Source of the DNA: an uncultured Planctomycetaceae bacterium
Lineage (GTDB): Bacteria > Planctomycetota > Planctomycetia > Planctomycetales > Planctomycetaceae
Assembly (NCBI GenBank): GCA_943787265.1
Contig: CALSLT010000019.1
Location: 124,001-188,000, forward strand
Reading direction: 5' to 3'
Length of the DNA: 64,000 bases
The first letter of the stretch is position 1, and each line of letters begins with the position of its first letter. Shown one piece after another: positions 24,401 to 31,684 of the stretch. The translations under genes were made by a program, and so were the position numbers. The notes beneath the pieces were generated by a model. That model was not told the DNA's origin. It searched no databases and saw nothing but the letters and a program-made list of their open reading frames with translations.

Positions 24401-24602
24401 TGGCCAGCGTCCAGCGCTGCCATCGCCACGTCCGGCAAATGCAAAGCTGACTCCTCCCATGCCGGTACTTCCGAAAGCTCAAACGTTGGCCGCTCCAAAG
24501 ACTGGAACGCCTCAATCATCCGAAAGCTCGCTGAGCCAACCGTCAATCATTCCATTGCCGGGACCAGCCCCTTTGACAGTGCCGGCCAGATCGCAACTCT
24601 AA
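21435..24602 (+). CDS. TolC-family outer-membrane efflux protein with long disordered extensions
   Basis: A 1055-residue protein whose C-terminal half is a TolC/OEP-type outer-membrane channel. Residues 1-24 are a signal peptide (TTTIWVALVSTGMLCLAVGAV). Residues about 30-470 are low-complexity, rich in Gln, Pro, Ser, Ala and Asn. The TolC region spans about 490-960: it opens with NVESLILEAIEHSPQVTAF, has paired coiled-coil segments with the repeat-type motif ARAAIASRRSEIARADMEV, a typical ALQNRPDVRRA turn, and NELLPKLDFV before a beta segment. The last 90 residues are again Pro-rich. Usual TolC homologues are 420-500 residues, so this one carries more than 500 extra residues. TolC proteins form trimeric periplasm-spanning ducts that dock on HlyD-type adaptors, three of which are encoded downstream in the same operon. 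It is the first gene of that operon. Confidence 0.85.
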   Translation: MKFRTTTIWVALVSTGMLCLAVGAVRIPRKPKPAPERRTTDQSGEPASVPVIPMRVASPAATNVTNSGVATRSSVQPQPPYQTQRQQALPPRQQRIENFDRRPPAERVAQSRFGAVGNFVTAPAGVPSVDQSQQQRGYQEPEAWPFHRKSTSGSGHATQTWSTQEPASPAPPNSQNKPRVDDWPYRRSSAAAVNTGTSQGVNPNAPANWPTPAATSTASQSVVAPVEQFPTNTSVDAFNQSPDFAVEQQRTPQFQVPAGHGPTSNDLLNPALAFGGTSNNGSNFQPQHSQQTTSGSSYAPAQPLNQPAIANDFEITQPQNSLNRMTDPFANLSSLPASGSVAATPAHSPVATPAPASSSSLANLPAPTPSPEQSQNLLKAGHAGADNRVIQAYAESVTPRNYVTVGQWSGPQNRPVQSIQRVSFDACPDCEDVSRVPAESLINPYVARATNYPERSPLPISEGQLVELPRDYAPWWEEVINKPLRAAPSTRPVNVESLILEAIEHSPQVTAFRIDPIIRETQILEEAAEFDWQTFLETRFDDSNDPIGNSLTTGDNSDRFEDRNFSSRLGVEKRMAQGGTLDVTQSFGLQDNNSTFFTPRDQGTSRLELNFTQPLLRGAGQTYNESRTILAMLDHQISEDDLQDSLQDHLLEVYTTYWNLYRARAIRLQKERLLRRAIEVEQKLTARQGIDSVRRQVLRARAAIASRRSEIARADMEVRNSESRLRLLVNSPGLKHSTVVELLPVEAPMSEYLTVSMRGSVETALQNRPDVRRAISQMKETAVRLEVSKNELLPKLDFVVGTYVAGLRGKSQIDTAWTNQFRDGRPGYTVGMMLQYPLGNRAAKARYAKREWEVAKTLKEFEASVESSMSQVELAVREFETSYQEMLSRFQSMIAADTEANYLLERWRLLPGNDQTTSFLLEDLLDAQERVAVEEQDFVEAQVAYVLSVVRLKRASGILLSCDCGNSPVSFMTPAPRGLAQPKPLPRPVGQRPALPSPRPANAKLTPPMPVLPKAQTLAAPKTGTPQSSESSLSQPSIIPLPGPAPLTVPARSQL

Positions 24603-24687
24603 ACGCAGCCCGATAGCTCATCATTTGGGATTTGCGCACCTGCTTCGGCTGTGGCCGAACAATCACCTCTGGATTCAGCACACAAGC

Positions 24688-26610
24688 ATGATCGGATTTG
24701 CAACGAAGAGTCGACAGGTTCGAACGGCCGCAAGTTCGGCTCGATCTGATCGTGCGCTCGTTGCAGCCATCCGCCGGCTGGAAGCCGAACTTGCGAATGC
24801 CGGCCAGCGCGAGCTGAGAGATCGAGCAGACGAACTGCGGGCACGCCGCTTTCAACGCAATCCCGACTGGTTGTCCGCTGGAGCTTTGACAGAAGCGTGT
24901 GGCCTTGTTTGTGTGGCCGCTCGACAAACCCTTGGCCACGGTCTTTACGATGTGCAGCTTCTGGCCGGCATGGCGATGGCACGCGGTTCTGTTGCTGAAA
25001 TGGCAACGGGAGAGGGGAAGACATTTGCGGCCGCCATTCCAGCTTTCATTCATTCGCTGGCCGGCCGCGGAGTTCACGTCAACACTTCTAATGAATATCT
25101 CTCGCAGCGTGACTGTGAACAATTACAGCCGTTGTTCGAGTTTCTCGATACGTCATGTGCAGACATTAGTTCGCAGCAGGAACCCGCCGACAAAGCGGCT
25201 GCCTACCGCTGCGACATTACCTACGGCGCCGGTGCCGAATTTGGATTCGATTATCTGCGTGACCAGATCACGCTTCGGCAGAAACCTGAAACGCGACTTG
25301 GTGAGGATCTTCTGGGACTTCTTCGAGGTCACGAACAGGTTCTGCAGCCGACTCTCCAACGCGGACTTGCAGTCGCGATCGTCGACGAAATCGACAACGT
25401 TCTGATCGACGATGCCGGGTCTCCACTGCTGCTGAGTGGCCAACCGGACGGCCTCGCAACAGACGCGGCAGCTCACCTTGCGGCGTTGAATCTGGCCAAC
25501 GATCTGCTGGAAGGACACGACTTTCATGTCGACTCAGGGCAGGGCTCCATCAACCTGACAGATGCCGGCAAGACGCGTGTCTGGGAAGCGACAGACAGTG
25601 CTCCTTTGAAGTGCCTGCTCCGCCCCTGGAACACCTACGTCGAGCAGGCGATTCGTGCTCGCACACTTTTTCGTCGTGACGTGCAGTATGTCGTGCGTGA
25701 CGAAGAAGTCGTTATCGTCGATCAATCTACCGGCCGCCTGTTTGAAGATCGGACCTGGCGGGACGGACTTCACCAGGCAATCGAAGCTCGTGAAAACGTC
25801 CCGATTACTGGCGAGAAACAAGGCCTGGCTCGCATTACGAAGCAACGATTCTTTCGGCTGTACCCGACTTTGTGCGGCATGACCGGAACGGCCACTGGCA
25901 GCGAACAGGAGTTTTCGGAATTCTACCGACTCGCTGTTTCAAGAATTCCGTTGCGGAAGTCCAGCCAGCGAGCAATGCATCCAGAGCGAGTGTTCGCCAG
26001 CGCTGACGCGAAATGGTCCGTCATCGCCGGGCAGATCAAGCAGCTCAACGATGCAGGACAACCCGTTCTGGCCGGAACACGTTCGATAGCAAAGAGCGAA
26101 GCACTTGCCGAGCGACTGGATGAGCTGTCGGTCCCTTACGAAGTCCTGAACGGAAAACAGGACGCGGACGAGGCCGAGATCATTTCGCGCGCTGGCGAAG
26201 CCGGAGCAGTGACCATCTCGACAAACATTGCCGGCCGCGGCACGGACATTCATCTCACGCCGGAAAGTCTTGAACGCGGTGGTTTGTGTGTGCTGGCGAC
26301 GGAGCATCACGACTCCAACCGAATCGATCGGCAGTTAGTCGGTCGTGCCGCCAGGCAGGGAGAACCTGGTTCTGCGGCCTTCTTCCTGGCAGCCGACGAC
26401 GATTTGCTCACTCATCACGGCGAATGGCTATCCAGGACGATCACCAAATCAAAAACCAACAAAGGCGAAGTGTCGGCCGACATGTCATCGTCAGTCCGCA
26501 AGGTTCAGTTGCAGGCAGAACGCGCTCAGTTTTTGCAGCGACGAGCCTTGTTTCTCGACGATGCTCGCCGGGATGTCGTCATGTCTCGAATTAGTGGAGA
26601 AGCGTCATGA
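24688..26610 (+). CDS. Shortened SecA-like preprotein translocase ATPase
   Basis: A SecA-type DEAD motor of about 640 residues; canonical SecA is about 900. Motifs in order: EMATGEGKT (Walker A), ITYGAGAEFGFDYLRDQ (SecA: TNNEFGFDYLRDN), VDEIDNVLIDDAGSPLLLSG (Walker B), a preprotein cross-linking domain with RDVQYVVRDEEVVIVDQSTGR, GLHQAIEARENV, GMTGTA, TISTNIAGRGTDI and RQLVGRAARQGEPGS. The protein ends just after the first part of the helical scaffold (FLQRRALFLDDAR). The helical wing, the two-helix finger and the zinc-binding C-terminus are missing. An ATG at 24625 also opens the frame, but 24688 (MIGFATKSRQ) gives a N-terminus aligning better with SecA. Its stop overlaps the next start as ATGA. 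It is inferred to energise export with the adaptors and M50-type protein, and is not the housekeeping SecA. Confidence 0.88.
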   Translation: MIGFATKSRQVRTAASSARSDRALVAAIRRLEAELANAGQRELRDRADELRARRFQRNPDWLSAGALTEACGLVCVAARQTLGHGLYDVQLLAGMAMARGSVAEMATGEGKTFAAAIPAFIHSLAGRGVHVNTSNEYLSQRDCEQLQPLFEFLDTSCADISSQQEPADKAAAYRCDITYGAGAEFGFDYLRDQITLRQKPETRLGEDLLGLLRGHEQVLQPTLQRGLAVAIVDEIDNVLIDDAGSPLLLSGQPDGLATDAAAHLAALNLANDLLEGHDFHVDSGQGSINLTDAGKTRVWEATDSAPLKCLLRPWNTYVEQAIRARTLFRRDVQYVVRDEEVVIVDQSTGRLFEDRTWRDGLHQAIEARENVPITGEKQGLARITKQRFFRLYPTLCGMTGTATGSEQEFSEFYRLAVSRIPLRKSSQRAMHPERVFASADAKWSVIAGQIKQLNDAGQPVLAGTRSIAKSEALAERLDELSVPYEVLNGKQDADEAEIISRAGEAGAVTISTNIAGRGTDIHLTPESLERGGLCVLATEHHDSNRIDRQLVGRAARQGEPGSAAFFLAADDDLLTHHGEWLSRTITKSKTNKGEVSADMSSSVRKVQLQAERAQFLQRRALFLDDARRDVVMSRISGEAS

Positions 26611-27497
26611 ACAGAATAAGCTCGATGCAGCGCTTGCTGGCGATGTTGAGTCAAAGCAGAAGCCTTGCGGCTGTGATATTGGGGCTCGCTCTTGTCAGCA
26701 GTCGCTGCGTGGCGGACGACATTCAGAGTTTCACAGAACCGTACCGCACGATAAATCTCGCCGCGGCGGAGTCCGGAATTGTCATTGGCCTGAATGTCGA
26801 GGAAGGCGATCCTGTTGAGAAAGATCAAGCACTCGCCGACTTGAATCAGGAAGTCCTGAAAGCCGGTGTGGAAATCGCTCGTGCCCATCGTGATTCGGTC
26901 AGTGGCCTGAAGTCGGCCGAGTCCGAATTGAAGCTTCGCTCTGAACGGCTGCGAAAGCTCCAGGAACTTCGTCAGAACGAAAACGCGAGCGAGGAAGAAG
27001 TGAATCGGGCAACACTCGAATTCGAAGTTGCGGAAGCACGAGTTCTGCAGGTCCGAGAGCAGCTTGAGATCAAACGTCTTGAGTACGAGCGAATCCGCCT
27101 GCAGCTTGCTCTCCGCACGGTCAGATCTCCGATCGACGGAGTCGTCACCGAGCTGTACCGCGACATCGGCGAGTACGTTTCGCCCGCCGATCCGGTCGTA
27201 CTGACCATCGTTCAGCTTAATCCACTGAGAGCCACATTCCCTGTTCCGATTGCCGATGTGAAGTCACTCCGCAAAGGTCAGACAATTTCTGTCAGGGTGG
27301 ATGGCGTTGCCAAGCCAGTCAACGGCCAGGTCGAACTCGTTTCGCCGGTCATTAACGCGGATAGTCAAACAGTCCGGGTGAAGGTCGAACTGCCGAATCC
27401 AGGCTACCGAATTCGCAGCGGTGCCAAATGTTTCTTCGCCTCTGCAAACGCGAAGGAAAACCTCGCTGAGGGACTTCGCTCGGGAGCACGCCAGTAG
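26607..27497 (+). CDS. Periplasmic adaptor (HlyD/RND membrane fusion protein family)
   Basis: A 296-residue adaptor with an N-terminal membrane segment or signal (about 12-33, SLAAVILGLALVSSRC; the Cys33 could be a lipobox-like residue, though LVSSRC is not a good match). A split biotinyl-lipoyl domain follows: first half AAAESGIVIGLNVEEGDPVEKDQ (about 50-75), second half VRSPIDGVVTELYRDIGEYV (about 172-191). Between them is a coiled-coil hairpin with many Glu, Arg and Leu (about 85-165). The C-terminal beta-barrel ends with a typical NPGYRIRSGAKCFF segment. Such adaptors bridge an inner-membrane pump to a TolC duct. It lies between the SecA-like gene (4-nt overlap) and the GAF-adaptor gene (2-nt gap), so all are cotranscribed and probably translationally coupled. 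Confidence 0.88.
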   Translation: MNRISSMQRLLAMLSQSRSLAAVILGLALVSSRCVADDIQSFTEPYRTINLAAAESGIVIGLNVEEGDPVEKDQALADLNQEVLKAGVEIARAHRDSVSGLKSAESELKLRSERLRKLQELRQNENASEEEVNRATLEFEVAEARVLQVREQLEIKRLEYERIRLQLALRTVRSPIDGVVTELYRDIGEYVSPADPVVLTIVQLNPLRATFPVPIADVKSLRKGQTISVRVDGVAKPVNGQVELVSPVINADSQTVRVKVELPNPGYRIRSGAKCFFASANAKENLAEGLRSGARQ

Positions 27498-27499
27498 CA

Positions 27500-29446
27500 A
27501 TGAGCGAACGCGGCAGCACACCTGTTTCTCAGCAGCCAAGCACGGCGGCCGGAAGTCCCGGCTCGCTTCAGAGCGGCGCATCGGGATTCTCGGAGTTCAT
27601 CGTCGACGCGATTCCTCAACAGGGGAACGGCTCGGGGGCTGCCGCTGCGCATTTTCTAACCGTCCTTCGGCAACTGCCGCATTGCCTCGCCGAGTCAGAT
27701 GATGACACACCGTCGTTGACCAGAATGGCGGAAGTCTTGCAGCGAGCAGGTCAGCTTGAATGCCTCGCCTGGTTCGAACGAAATCAGCGCGGACTCAGCG
27801 ATAAGCCCGAAATGTTTAAGGCCGATGAAAGTCCTCAACTTCAACAGGAGCTTGCGGAAACCGCCGTGCGTGCGGCAACTTCTCGTGTCACCGAAACTTG
27901 CGGAGTGTCTCGCGACGGCTCTTCCTGGATTGTTATTGCTTCGCCTGTTCAAGCCGAGCCGGTTTCGGGCGGTTGTCTCGTTGGAGCGTTTCGTATCGGC
28001 CGCGAGTCTCCAGCATGGCTGGCCGGCCAGGTCGAACTGGCAGCGCTGATTCTGGGACATTCGTTGACGAATCGAAGTCGCGTTGCCGCCGAGCAAGAGC
28101 TCGGAGCGGCCTCGGCCATCATCGACCTGGCAGCACGGCTTGAAAAAGCAAAGAACTTCGACGAAGCCTGCCAGATTCTGGTCGACGAAATGTCTCGTCA
28201 CACGGCGTGCCCGCAGGTCGCCATCGGAACGCTGGCATCCGAATCCGACAGTTGCCGTCTGCGCTCGCACTCCGGTGATCGCCGAACGTCGCTGGCAGCG
28301 GACACAAAGTCTGCGATCGAAGCCGCTTTCGATGAGATCGTCATTCGCGATGAAGAATCTGTGTGGCCTCCAGAAGTAGAGACGCTTCGAACGGGGTTGT
28401 TGACACATCGTCGACTGGTTGACGAAGGCGTGGCTGAATGCGTCATCGGTGCACCGCTGCGAAACCGCGACGGCTCAGTCTTCGGAGCGTGGCTATTTCT
28501 CGGGGATAGCAGGTTCATCTCGACGCCTGCGATGCGGCAATTTCTTCGAGCTTGTGAGTATCGGCTCGCTGAAACGCTGAACCTTGTGAAACGAGCGGAA
28601 CGTCCTGCCTGGAAACGTTCGCTCGACGGACTCGTTAGGAAACTCGGCGGCTCTCCAAAACGCACAGTCGCTTTCGGGATGGCGATCATGGCTGGACTTT
28701 GCGCGATTCCGATCCCGCACAACGTCAGTGGAAACTGCGAACTTCAGCCGGTGACACGCCGTTTCATCGCTGCTCCGTTTGACGGCACGCTGGATAAGAC
28801 ACTTGTCGAACCGGGGGACGTGGTTGAGGCGAACCAACTGCTGGCACGCATGGACGATCGCGAGATCAATCTGGAACTGGCCGGCGCCGACGCGGAACAC
28901 CATCGCGCGTCCAAGGAGCGAGATACACACCTCGCCAATCAGGACATTGCCGACGCTCAGTTAGCTCGCTACGAAATGGAGCGTTTGAAACTTCGTCAGC
29001 GGCTGCTGACTCATCGCAGTGAGAATCTTGAAATTCGCAGCCCCATCGCTGGACTGGTTATTGATGGAGATCTCAAACGCTCTGAGGGAGTTCCGCTGGT
29101 GACGGGCGACACGATGTTTGAAATCGCCCCGATTGATCGAATGGTTGTTGAGATCGCAATTCCGGAAACCGACATCGCTCACGTGAATGTCGGGCAGGAA
29201 GTCAGCGTTTCTCTGGAAGGTGTCCGCGGCCAATCGTTGACCGGAGAACTTATCCGGATTCATCCGCGCTCCGAGATGAAAGACGACGAACACGTCTTTA
29301 TTGGCGAGGTTGAGTTCGCCAATCCGGACGGTCGCTTGCTACCAGGGATGCACGGTCACGCCAGCATCGACAGCGGCTTCGAGCCGATGGGCTGGATTGT
29401 TTTTCACCGACCCAGCGAAGCGTTTCTGTTCTGGATGGGGTGGTAG
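27500..29446 (+). CDS. GAF-domain / HlyD adaptor fusion protein
   Basis: A 648-residue inner-membrane protein with an unusual plan. The N-terminal half is cytoplasmic by prediction: a polar start, a helical region with GAF-like features (about 55-190), and a second GAF-like region (about 195-370, including AARLEKAKNFDEACQILVDEM, ACPQVAIGTLA and VIGAPLRNRDGSVFGAWLF). A single transmembrane helix sits at about 389-405 (VAFGMAIMAGLCAIPI). The C-terminal half is a HlyD-type adaptor: FIAAPFDGTLDKTLVEPGDVV, a short coiled-coil hairpin, IRSPIAGLVIDGD, and a beta-barrel with GMHGHASID. GAF domains usually bind small molecules or proteins, so this may gate or sense export from the cytoplasm. It starts 2 nt after the previous stop, and the next gene starts 1 nt after its own stop. 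Confidence 0.85.
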   Translation: MSERGSTPVSQQPSTAAGSPGSLQSGASGFSEFIVDAIPQQGNGSGAAAAHFLTVLRQLPHCLAESDDDTPSLTRMAEVLQRAGQLECLAWFERNQRGLSDKPEMFKADESPQLQQELAETAVRAATSRVTETCGVSRDGSSWIVIASPVQAEPVSGGCLVGAFRIGRESPAWLAGQVELAALILGHSLTNRSRVAAEQELGAASAIIDLAARLEKAKNFDEACQILVDEMSRHTACPQVAIGTLASESDSCRLRSHSGDRRTSLAADTKSAIEAAFDEIVIRDEESVWPPEVETLRTGLLTHRRLVDEGVAECVIGAPLRNRDGSVFGAWLFLGDSRFISTPAMRQFLRACEYRLAETLNLVKRAERPAWKRSLDGLVRKLGGSPKRTVAFGMAIMAGLCAIPIPHNVSGNCELQPVTRRFIAAPFDGTLDKTLVEPGDVVEANQLLARMDDREINLELAGADAEHHRASKERDTHLANQDIADAQLARYEMERLKLRQRLLTHRSENLEIRSPIAGLVIDGDLKRSEGVPLVTGDTMFEIAPIDRMVVEIAIPETDIAHVNVGQEVSVSLEGVRGQSLTGELIRIHPRSEMKDDEHVFIGEVEFANPDGRLLPGMHGHASIDSGFEPMGWIVFHRPSEAFLFWMGW

Positions 29447-29447
29447 C

Positions 29448-31637
29448 GTGCCTCAGCCAACGCTCGATTCGTCAACCCGCGAGTTACTCCACAGCAGAAT
29501 CTGCCTGCGAGCAGAACTGATCTTCATCCCGCGAAGAGGTCGTTGGAAAGAGTGGTATCAGATCGAGGCTCGCCACTCCGGCCGTTACTTTCGCATCGGG
29601 GTGACCGAGTATGCGTTTATTTCGCTGCTCGATGGCGAGACGACGATCGGCGAAGCTGTCAGTCTGACTGCTCGCCGATTTGGGCCAGACGCTTTTTCGG
29701 AAGACCAGGCAACGTCGATCGTCGTCTGGCTACTTGAAAATGAACTGGCGGAGCTCACAGAATCACTCGCCACGGGCAAGCCAACGAGTCCTGCTTCAAA
29801 CGGTCGTCGCAAGACAACACTTGTCGAACGTCTCAATCCGTTCTGGTTGAAACTTCCGTTCGGGAAACCTGACGGGTTGATCAGCAAGCTGTTGCCGCTG
29901 ACGTCGTGGCTGCATTCATGGGCGGCTATCGTCGCTTCGATGTTGATCTGGTTGGCGGCGGCGATCGCGATTGCCAGCAACTGGACTCGGTTCGAATCTT
30001 CCTGGTCAACGGTTCTGCATCGATCCAACTGGCTATGGCTGGGAGTTGCCTGGCTGTTTTTGAAGATCATTCACGAACTGTCGCATGCAGTCGCCTGCCG
30101 ACGACACGGTGGAGAAGTCCGTGACTCGGGGATGATTTTCATTCTGCTCGCGCCGGTCGCTTACGTCGACGTGACGTCGTCACTGAGTTTTCCATCCAGA
30201 TGGCAACGCATTCAGACGGCTGCCGCAGGCATCTATGTCGAACTGACGGTGGCCTCGCTGGCTGCGATTGCCTGGACGGTGACCGATTCGCCGTTGCTAT
30301 CACATCATCTGGTCAATCTGATCTGGTCGGCGAGCGTTACAACCATCGTCTTCAACGCCAACCCGCTGATGAAGTTCGACGGGTATTACGTACTCTCCGA
30401 CCTACTGGATCGACCCAACCTTTACACAGACAGCACGCTGCATCTTCAGAGAATCGCAAACCGCGTTTTCTTCGGTGCAAAGACCGACAGCGTGGGAAGT
30501 TCTCGGCAGGACGCGTTGTTGACCGCCTGCTACGGCGCGGCAGCGTTCGTCTGGCGGATGCTGATTTGTGTTGGCTTGCTGATTTCAGCGTCGGTGATGT
30601 TTCACGGAGCCGGGATTGTTGTCGCGGCGGCTGGAGTTCTGCTGTGGTTCGGTCGGCCGATTCTTCAACTGATCCGAAAACTCTGGAACCTTGCACGACT
30701 CGATCCGCAAAAGTCGCTGCGAGCAGTCGTGCTGGGGGCTGCCACCGCTGCACTATTGGGAGCGTTCCTGTTTTTGACTCCGTGGCCGGCGGGAGCAACG
30801 GCACCGGGAATTCTCGATCACCAGGACCTGGCCGTTGTCCGGGCCGAGACTCCGGGGTTCGTACGCAAGATTCACGTCGCCGATGGTGAACAGGTTTCGC
30901 AGGGACAACTGCTGATCGAACTTGAAAACGAAGAACTGGCGAACGAAGTCGCCGACATTCGAGTGGCGATTCAGCAGTCCGACATCCGACGGAGTCAGTT
31001 CATCCGTAATCGCGAAACGGCTTCCGCTCAAGTGGAAACGGAGAATCACGCGTCGTTGCAGAAGCGACTGACGGAGAAACAGCAACAGGCCGACTCGCTG
31101 ACGGTGCGAGCTCCAGTCGCCGGCCGAGTCATGTCTCGCTCGCTCGTCTGGGCCGAAGGCACGTACGCTCAGCCAGGGACAGAATTGGTCGCAATCGGCG
31201 ACGACTCTCGCAAGGAGCTGCGAGTCAGCATTTCTCAGAACGATGCTCGCTGGTTGGAAACAGTATCGAAGCAGACGGATGGCAAAACCTCGATCGATGT
31301 CCGACTTCGTTCCGTCGGAATGACCACAGGCACCGTCCGCCGCATCCTGCCCGGAGCGACTCGAACGCCGCTCCACGAATCGCTGACTGCCCCAGCCGGT
31401 GGCCCGTTGGCCGTGAAAGCGAATGCTGATTCAGAGTCACGTGCGGAACTCGTTCTGACCGACCCGCGAGTCACCGCCGTCATCGACCTTCCCGCTGACG
31501 TCGCCGCCAGAATCCCTGCAGGTTCATTCGGCCATGTCTGGCTGAAGACAGAATCGGCACCAACAATCGCCGAAGCCGCGACTCGCATCGCGACTCGCTG
31601 GGTCGAGGATCAACTCGACACAGCCCGCGCCGAATGA
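29448..31637 (+). CDS. M50-type membrane metalloprotease / HlyD adaptor fusion
   Basis: A multi-pass membrane protein of 729 residues, of the type often annotated as peptide zinc metalloprotease or M50/HlyD protein. GTG start at 29448, 1 nt after the preceding TAG; an upstream ATG frame (29301) lies inside the previous gene and is not used here. The N-terminal soluble part (1-145) has RIGVTEYAFISLLDGETTIGEA, like a PqqD/winged-helix-type module. Several transmembrane helices follow. The first metal motif is HELSH (His209, Glu210, His213) and the second NPLMKFDGYY has Asp311, as in site-2 proteases. The C-terminal part (about 455-725) is an adaptor: ILDHQDLAVVRAETPGFVRKI, coiled coil, VRAPVAGRVMSRSL, and a beta-barrel. 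It may process or pass the exported protein; protease activity is plausible because both metal-binding motifs are intact. Last gene of the operon; no good terminator follows. Confidence 0.88.
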   Translation: MPQPTLDSSTRELLHSRICLRAELIFIPRRGRWKEWYQIEARHSGRYFRIGVTEYAFISLLDGETTIGEAVSLTARRFGPDAFSEDQATSIVVWLLENELAELTESLATGKPTSPASNGRRKTTLVERLNPFWLKLPFGKPDGLISKLLPLTSWLHSWAAIVASMLIWLAAAIAIASNWTRFESSWSTVLHRSNWLWLGVAWLFLKIIHELSHAVACRRHGGEVRDSGMIFILLAPVAYVDVTSSLSFPSRWQRIQTAAAGIYVELTVASLAAIAWTVTDSPLLSHHLVNLIWSASVTTIVFNANPLMKFDGYYVLSDLLDRPNLYTDSTLHLQRIANRVFFGAKTDSVGSSRQDALLTACYGAAAFVWRMLICVGLLISASVMFHGAGIVVAAAGVLLWFGRPILQLIRKLWNLARLDPQKSLRAVVLGAATAALLGAFLFLTPWPAGATAPGILDHQDLAVVRAETPGFVRKIHVADGEQVSQGQLLIELENEELANEVADIRVAIQQSDIRRSQFIRNRETASAQVETENHASLQKRLTEKQQQADSLTVRAPVAGRVMSRSLVWAEGTYAQPGTELVAIGDDSRKELRVSISQNDARWLETVSKQTDGKTSIDVRLRSVGMTTGTVRRILPGATRTPLHESLTAPAGGPLAVKANADSESRAELVLTDPRVTAVIDLPADVAARIPAGSFGHVWLKTESAPTIAEAATRIATRWVEDQLDTARAE

Positions 31638-31684
31638 ATGCACTTTGTGCACCAGCTGACGTCGGTTGATATCGGTTAAAGTTT

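Noticed and set aside
29301..29447. N-terminal extension of the M50-HlyD protein from an upstream ATG
   Set aside because: It lies inside the preceding adaptor gene in another frame and has unrelated composition; GTG at 29448 is a better start.
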